From Thermodesulfovibrio sp. (GTDB taxonomy: Bacteria; Nitrospirota; Thermodesulfovibrionia; Thermodesulfovibrionales; Thermodesulfovibrionaceae): 28,018 nt of DNA. Below the pieces are notes generated by a model. That model saw nothing but the letters and a program-made list of their open reading frames with translations. It was not told the origin of the DNA and searched no databases. A program made the position numbers and the translations under genes. The stretch's first letter is position 1, and every line of letters begins with the position of its first letter. Location of the stretch: assembly GCA_026415595.1 (NCBI GenBank), contig JAOAGU010000007.1, positions 1-28,018 on the forward strand, given 5' to 3'. Below are positions 23,521 through 28,018 of the stretch, piece by piece.

Positions 23521-23727
23521 ATGCAAACTTTTAAATTAATTATTATTCTGCTCCTTATAGTATTTCTTGGAATAGTGATAATTCAGAACACTCAGCCTAT
23601 TCAGACGAAAATAATTTTCTTCACTGTTGAAATGCCTTTGATTTTACTTTTAATACTCACAGCTATAACAGGATTTGCATTGGGAATACTCGTGATTCTC
23701 TATAAAAGAATTAAAGAAAAAAAATAA
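23521..23727 (+). CDS. lapA: LapA-like small membrane protein (DUF1049)
   Basis: This 68-residue protein has two hydrophobic helices (about 5-22 and 38-60) separated by I-Q-N-T-Q-P-I-Q-T-K-I-I-F-F, the typical N-x-x-P-V/I loop of LapA/YciS-like proteins, and a basic C-terminus. In Escherichia coli LapA works with LapB in controlling lipopolysaccharide assembly. No lapB is present here, so that role is only suggested. It begins 3 bases after the protease stop, with AGAGGTGAT upstream as the ribosome site. Confidence 0.75.
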   Translation: MQTFKLIIILLLIVFLGIVIIQNTQPIQTKIIFFTVEMPLILLLILTAITGFALGILVILYKRIKEKK

Positions 23728-23777
23728 TATTGATAGAATTATGTACTAATACTCAAGCAGGACATAAAACAATTTAA

Positions 23778-24971
23778 ATGAAACTGAATGTTAATGAAAA
23801 CATCTGGGCAGAATCTTTATCATTAAGTTCCAGACAAGGTATTTTCACAAAAGAATTAATTGTGATCATTCTAATTTTTGTTCTGATCCTAATTGAAACG
23901 CCTGCTATTTTACTTCTTATAAAGAAATTTTCAGAAAAAAGCACAGAATTCTTCATGTTCACAATAATTATGATAGGTTTGATATTAGGAATTTTTCTTA
24001 TGGTTTTCTTATCAGCTCCACCAAAGTTGTTCGAAATAAGCATAAAAAGAATGGACAATATTCTATCCTTAGGCTGGATAAAAAATCTAATCTTCAGGTC
24101 AAGGGAAAATTTATCCTTTGAATTTATAAAAAAAATGAATATATCGCTTCATAAAATTAAAAATGAAAACAGAATAAGAATGGAAATAGACAAAATTGAT
24201 GGAAGAAAAATAAATACAGTATTTACCTTAGATACACAAGAACCTCTTGAAAATACTTTAAAAATTTTTCTTAACATGGCAAATATTATAGGTTTTCAAA
24301 GCTATACAGCCTATTCAACTGGGACAGGATATATTATTACATTTAGTAAAGGATTAGAAGAAAAGAGAAGAATTGATGAGAACAAAAAAGATGTAATCTT
24401 TGAAAGTGATAAAACTCAGGTTGACAAAGAAGCGATTAAAATCCCCAATTTGATAATAAAAGAACTTAACTCAGCAAAGGCTATGATTTATAAAAAGCCT
24501 AATTTCTATGATATTCTACGACTATTATTTGTATTTATATTTTATCCTCTCTTATTAATTTTTTTAGTCTCACTCCCAAAAGATAATGAAAAATACATGG
24601 TATTTTCATTTGCTCTTTTTATGTATATTTTTATTTTTTATTTAATTAGAAGATATTTAAGTCCTATGGAAACAGTTATGGACAAATTAAGAGGAACAGT
24701 TAAAGTGAAAAAAATAATATTTTCATTAAACTTTCCTCTTTCTCAGATTAAACAAATAGAAATATCGGATCAGATTTCAGGCAGAACAAATACCTTTTTC
24801 TTTCATGTGGATGCAAGATTGCATAATGGCAGAAGACATCAGCTTTTCTATACAGAGTTTACTAAAAATAAAGAGAAAATTTATGAAGTTTATGAGAATA
24901 TGAATTTATTATTAAGCAACATTTCCAAAGAAATGAACATCCCGATAGTTGACAAGACAAAAAATATCTAA
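23778..24971 (+). CDS. Membrane protein of unknown function with two similar halves
   Basis: I do not recognise a family for this 397-residue protein. It has a membrane hairpin at about residues 23-49 and 57-79, then a charged soluble region of about 160 residues, a second hairpin at about 244-267 and 273-294, and a C-terminal soluble region of about 100 residues. Both soluble parts run as short beta-like strands broken by a G-R pair (D-G-R-K-I-N-T, then S-G-R-T-N-T-F and N-G-R-R-H-Q), followed by an amphipathic helix. This suggests an internal duplication of a hairpin plus PH-like domain unit. The start ATG has no Shine-Dalgarno. It follows LapA by 50 bases and converges with the ExeA-like gene, 3 bases apart. 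Confidence 0.7.
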   Translation: MKLNVNENIWAESLSLSSRQGIFTKELIVIILIFVLILIETPAILLLIKKFSEKSTEFFMFTIIMIGLILGIFLMVFLSAPPKLFEISIKRMDNILSLGWIKNLIFRSRENLSFEFIKKMNISLHKIKNENRIRMEIDKIDGRKINTVFTLDTQEPLENTLKIFLNMANIIGFQSYTAYSTGTGYIITFSKGLEEKRRIDENKKDVIFESDKTQVDKEAIKIPNLIIKELNSAKAMIYKKPNFYDILRLLFVFIFYPLLLIFLVSLPKDNEKYMVFSFALFMYIFIFYLIRRYLSPMETVMDKLRGTVKVKKIIFSLNFPLSQIKQIEISDQISGRTNTFFFHVDARLHNGRRHQLFYTEFTKNKEKIYEVYENMNLLLSNISKEMNIPIVDKTKNI

Positions 24972-24974
24972 TAT

Positions 24975-25805
24975 TTATTCTATTCTTAAATGTTTAATAG
25001 CTGTTTTTACATAGGATTTTTTAATTTTATAGGAACTTTCCATATATCCTATCATTAAGGCTCTGGAACAAATTAAATTTATTAATCTCGGGATACCCTT
25101 TGAAGCTTTATGAATTAATTTTATTGCACCCTTGTCAAAATTAATAGGAACTTCACCGGTTCTTTGTAGCCTGAATTTAATATAGTTTTCTACTTCCTCT
25201 TTATCAAAACTTTCAAGGCTTACTTTAAGACTTATTCTCTGATTTAATTGTACAAAGATAGGTTTTAGAAGCATTTCTTCAAAATAGGGTTGAGCAAGTA
25301 GAATAAAATGTAATAGTTTTTCTTTATCTGTCTCTATGTTTGATAAATGTTTAATTTCAGTTAAAGTATTCTCTGGCAAATCCTGTGCTTCATCTATAAT
25401 TATCAGATTTTTTATCCCTGATTGTCTTCTTTTTATAAATTCATCTGTCAAAACTTTAATAACGTCAATTTTATCTCCTATTTTATCCTTGCTCTCAAAA
25501 TGCTCTAATTTTTCTTTACAGATTAAAAAATAAAGAAATTTTAAAAATTCATTAGGAGACAGAGTAGACTGATAAATAACAAGTGGAGATATCTCTTTTT
25601 CAAAATTTTTTAAAAAAGTCCTTATAAGCGTAGTTTTACCAGTACCAGGGCTACCAGTAAGTAGCATGAACCCTTCACCTTTCCTGATAAGATATTCCAT
25701 TGATTGAAGCGCTTCCGTATGCCAACGAGAAGGATAAAAAAACTCTGGGTCTGGAGTTATTCCAAAGGGGTCTTCTCTTAACTTATAAAACTGCAAATAA
25801 TCCAC
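24975..25805 (-). CDS. ExeA/GspA-like AAA ATPase of the secretion or pilus apparatus
   Basis: The N-terminal F-Y-K-L-R-E-D-P-F-G-I-T-P-D-P and F-F-Y-P-S segment is the ExeA/GspA/MshM signature. Walker A is G-S-P-G-T-G-K-T at 51-58 and Walker B is L-I-I-I-D-E-A-Q-D near 128-136. A sensor region L-N-Q-R-I-S and a C-terminal winged-helix-like part with G-I-P-R-L-I-N follow. At 276 residues it lacks the C-terminal peptidoglycan-binding extension of full ExeA. These ATPases help assemble the secretin or pilus machinery through the cell wall. Its start is 2 bases after gspF, in one minus-strand operon. Confidence 0.87.
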   Translation of the reverse strand: MDYLQFYKLREDPFGITPDPEFFYPSRWHTEALQSMEYLIRKGEGFMLLTGSPGTGKTTLIRTFLKNFEKEISPLVIYQSTLSPNEFLKFLYFLICKEKLEHFESKDKIGDKIDVIKVLTDEFIKRRQSGIKNLIIIDEAQDLPENTLTEIKHLSNIETDKEKLLHFILLAQPYFEEMLLKPIFVQLNQRISLKVSLESFDKEEVENYIKFRLQRTGEVPINFDKGAIKLIHKASKGIPRLINLICSRALMIGYMESSYKIKKSYVKTAIKHLRIE

Positions 25806-25807
25806 TG

Positions 25808-27019
25808 TTATCTCCCAAGTTTTGATATAAGCTCATAGAGTGGACTAAGCAGACTTACAATGACTATCGCAAAAAATAAACCAATGACACCAATCATTAC
25901 AGGCTCTATTATTTTCCCAAGTCTTGCAGAATACTCACGAAGATAAGCAGTGTAATAATTGTTAAGAAAATTCAACTGCTCTTCAAGTCTCCCTGAAATC
26001 TCTCCAACATCTATAAGTCTTATTAAAAGAGATGGAAAAATATTTTCTTCCTTAAGAGACTGAGATATACTCTGCCCTGTCAAAATTTTCTCCTTTGCAT
26101 TATAAATAGCCCTTTTCATCATCTCATTATTAACAACATCTGCTGTCATGTCAAGGGCATTGTCAATAGGGATGCCAGCTCCTACGAGAATTCTCATCTG
26201 TTCACAAAAAAGAGCAACTGCACGAGTATAAAAAATTTGTTTAAATATTGGCAGCTTAAAACTTAAATAGCTTCTCGTCCATCTGAATTTAGCATTTTTT
26301 TTGATTAACTGGTATGACAAAAAAAGGATAATAAAAAAAATTGGCACAAGATAAAAAAAATTCTGTATAAAAATTCCAAGCTCAAATAAAAATCTTGTAA
26401 TAAAAGGTATCTTTATATCCATATCTTTCATGGCACTTACTATTTTTGGCAGTACATAAACGATCCAGAAACCCATAGCTCCGAATGAGGCAACTGTAGC
26501 AAAAATAGGGTATATCAAAGCTCTTTTTATAGTTGTTCTTAAATCCTCAATCTTTTGAAAATGTTCTGCTATATCATCAAGACTTGCATCAAGCCGGCCA
26601 GTTTCTTCACCAATTTTAATAAGATAATGAAAAATCTGAGGGAAAATATCACTGTGATATGCAATTGCTCCACTGAATGAAACACCCTTTTCAACAAGGT
26701 CTCTTAAATCTGTGATAATATTTTTAAAACTATCTCTTGTAATATTCTCAGCCAAATCAGAAAGTGCTGTTATAAGCGGTATACCTGCTTTAAGCATTAT
26801 AGAAAGATTTTTTGCAAACTCTATCAGTTCAATGTTTTTTATTTTACCCTTAAAAAAGGAAACAAAGGGAGAGAAAACATCTGGAATCTGAGTGATTGAG
26901 ACAATATATAAATTTTTTATTGATAAAGTGGTAATTGCTGTAGATTCATTTTGAGCTTTCACAAAACCTTTAAAAATCTTTCCACTTATATCAACTGCTT
27001 TGTATCTATAAATATTCAT
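25808..27019 (-). CDS. gspF: Type II secretion / type IV pilus inner-membrane platform protein
   Basis: This 403-residue protein is a GspF/PilC-family platform protein. The N-terminus Y-R-Y-K-A-V-D-I-S-G-K-I-F-K-G is typical. Two homologous cytoplasmic T2SSF domains each carry an L-x-x-G-x-P-x-x-x-A-L pattern (K-A-G-I-P-L-I-T-A-L and G-A-G-I-P-I-D-N-A-L) and a matching G-E-x-T/S-G-R-L (G-E-E-T-G-R-L-D and G-E-I-S-G-R-L-E). Membrane helices are at roughly 165-190, 215-237 and 375-397. It works with the GspE ATPase encoded just upstream, overlapping by 4 bases. Whether the system is a secretion apparatus, a pilus or a competence machine cannot be told from this window. Confidence 0.93.
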   Translation of the reverse strand: MNIYRYKAVDISGKIFKGFVKAQNESTAITTLSIKNLYIVSITQIPDVFSPFVSFFKGKIKNIELIEFAKNLSIMLKAGIPLITALSDLAENITRDSFKNIITDLRDLVEKGVSFSGAIAYHSDIFPQIFHYLIKIGEETGRLDASLDDIAEHFQKIEDLRTTIKRALIYPIFATVASFGAMGFWIVYVLPKIVSAMKDMDIKIPFITRFLFELGIFIQNFFYLVPIFFIILFLSYQLIKKNAKFRWTRSYLSFKLPIFKQIFYTRAVALFCEQMRILVGAGIPIDNALDMTADVVNNEMMKRAIYNAKEKILTGQSISQSLKEENIFPSLLIRLIDVGEISGRLEEQLNFLNNYYTAYLREYSARLGKIIEPVMIGVIGLFFAIVIVSLLSPLYELISKLGR

Positions 27020-28018
27020 CCTACAACTCTTTCAATCTCAGAAAGGGTTGAAACTCCATTTATAACTTTCATCAAGCCATCAATTTTAAGTGGTATCATG
27101 CCATTTTTCTTAGCTGCTTGCACCAAGGCGTTAAATGAAGCACCTCCATAAATCATATCCCTCAGTTCTTCATTTACAATCATCAACTCTCCTATTGCGG
27201 TTCTGCCAAGATAACCTGTGTTTCTACACATTTTACAACCTCTGCCATAATAAACCTTTTCTATCTTCAAGTCAAAAGAGTTAAAAACTTCTTTTTCTCT
27301 TTCATCTAAAACACGATTTTCCTTGCAGAAAGAACAAATTTTTCTTATAAGTCTCTGACTTAAAACTGCAAGCAGAGAAGAGCTGAGTAAAAATTTATCA
27401 GCTCCTAAATCAAAAAGTCGTGGAACTGCACTTACAGCATCATTTGTATGAAGTGTGCTTAAAACAAGATGCCCTGTAATAGAGGCTCTTATAGCTATTC
27501 GAGCTGTTTGTTCATCTCTTATCTCACCAAGAAGAATTATATCTGGGTCATGTCTCATAAAGTTTCTACCTGCTAATGCAAAGTCATATCCGATTTTTTC
27601 GTTAACTTCACTCTGCTTTGCAAAACTCATTCTATACTCTACAGGATCTTCAATTGTAATAACGCTTCTGCGCAGTCTATCTACTTCTCTTAAGAGGGCA
27701 TATAATGTAGTGCTTTTACCTGAGCCCGTTGGACCCACTACTAAAATTATTCCATTTGGTTTTTTTATTAAACCTTTTAAACTCCTGACAAGGTTTTCGT
27801 TAAAACCGAGTCTTGGAAGGCTATATATCTCCTCTGAACTTCCAAGCAGTATCCTTAATACCATACTTTCACCTTCCACAGTTGGTATGGTAGAAACTCT
27901 AATTTCATATTTTCTATTAAGGAATTCAAATACAAATGAACCATCCTGTGGTAATCTTTGTTCAGCTATATCAAGTTTTGAAAGGATTTTAAGCCTTGAA
28001 ATAATCCCACTATGAATG
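27016..28018 (-). CDS. gspE: Type II secretion / type IV pilus assembly ATPase (partial, N-terminus outside window)
   Basis: The frame is open to the window edge, so the gene continues beyond it. The visible part begins H-S-G-I-I-S-R-L-K-I-L and includes R-L-P-Q-D-G-S-F and R-V-S-T-I-P-T-V-E-G-E, all typical of GspE/PilB. Walker A is G-P-T-G-S-G-K-S-T, followed by the Asp box E-D-P-V-E-Y and Walker B I-I-L-L-G-E-I-R-D. Two C-x-x-C pairs (C-S-F-C and C-K-M-C) form the zinc-binding subdomain. About 334 residues are present. It powers the platform protein GspF, whose start overlaps this stop by 4 bases. Confidence 0.95.
   Translation of the reverse strand, partial: IHSGIISRLKILSKLDIAEQRLPQDGSFVFEFLNRKYEIRVSTIPTVEGESMVLRILLGSSEEIYSLPRLGFNENLVRSLKGLIKKPNGIILVVGPTGSGKSTTLYALLREVDRLRRSVITIEDPVEYRMSFAKQSEVNEKIGYDFALAGRNFMRHDPDIILLGEIRDEQTARIAIRASITGHLVLSTLHTNDAVSAVPRLFDLGADKFLLSSSLLAVLSQRLIRKICSFCKENRVLDEREKEVFNSFDLKIEKVYYGRGCKMCRNTGYLGRTAIGELMIVNEELRDMIYGGASFNALVQAAKKNGMIPLKIDGLMKVINGVSTLSEIERVVG

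Noticed and set aside
27455..28015. A 186-codon plus-strand frame opposite gspE
   Set aside because: gspE on the other strand has every expected motif through this stretch; the plus frame has no family features.
1..28018. tRNA or rRNA genes, CRISPR arrays, insertion sequences and attachment sites
   Set aside because: I saw no cloverleaf with a T-loop consensus, no regularly spaced repeats, no transposase motifs and no terminal repeats.

Overview
This is a 28 kb piece of an AT-rich bacterial chromosome, packed with genes on both strands and with no gap above about 250 bases. The gene content is core bacterial (pyridoxine, exonuclease VII, tRNA and rRNA modification) plus an anaerobe-type aldehyde:ferredoxin oxidoreductase with a four-cluster ferredoxin, lipid-linked glycosylation genes and a type II secretion/type IV pilus assembly cluster. 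From the low GC and these families I infer an anaerobic Gram-negative, most likely a Nitrospirota relative of Thermodesulfovibrio. No rRNA marker is present to prove it.

Layout. (1) 1-2717, plus strand: end of pdxJ, then xseA, xseB and trmJ in a tight run. (2) 6379-2728, minus strand: mnmG, rsmG, tsaB and rimI, a translation-fidelity operon. (3) 6441-8003, plus strand: an unusual regulator-like protein with a degenerate HDOD domain and a degenerate sigma-54-type AAA domain. (4) 11849-7962, minus strand: a PAP2-ArnT-like fusion, a polyprenyl-phosphate glycosyltransferase and a flippase-like membrane protein. (5) 11887-17470, plus strand: ferredoxin, AOR, NfeD protease, NAD-dependent epimerase and a serine palmitoyltransferase-like enzyme, all overlapping or within a few bases. 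Units 4 and 5 diverge from a 24-bp perfect palindrome holding back-to-back extended -10 boxes. (6) 20157-17500, minus strand: a Ca2+-type P-type ATPase with a structured leader. (7) 20408-21520, plus strand: a long GNAT-family acyltransferase, then a small amphi-Trp protein on the minus strand. (8) 21832-24971, plus strand: the remains of a second P-type ATPase, a site-2 protease with CBS domains, a LapA-like protein and an unknown membrane protein. (9) 28018-24975, minus strand: gspE (partial), gspF and an ExeA/GspA-like ATPase.

Main ideas. The epimerase, the SPT-like enzyme and the nearby GNAT protein match the three core activities of bacterial ceramide synthesis (SPT, CerR, bCerS), so this strain may make sphingolipids. 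The second P-type ATPase has lost about 700 internal residues: its first ~20 codons now sit directly against its last ~165 codons, out of frame. The HDOD-AAA protein keeps a Walker A motif but has lost the GAFTGA loop and the DNA-binding domain. Several genes lack a Shine-Dalgarno sequence and have a -10 box so close that leaderless mRNA is likely.
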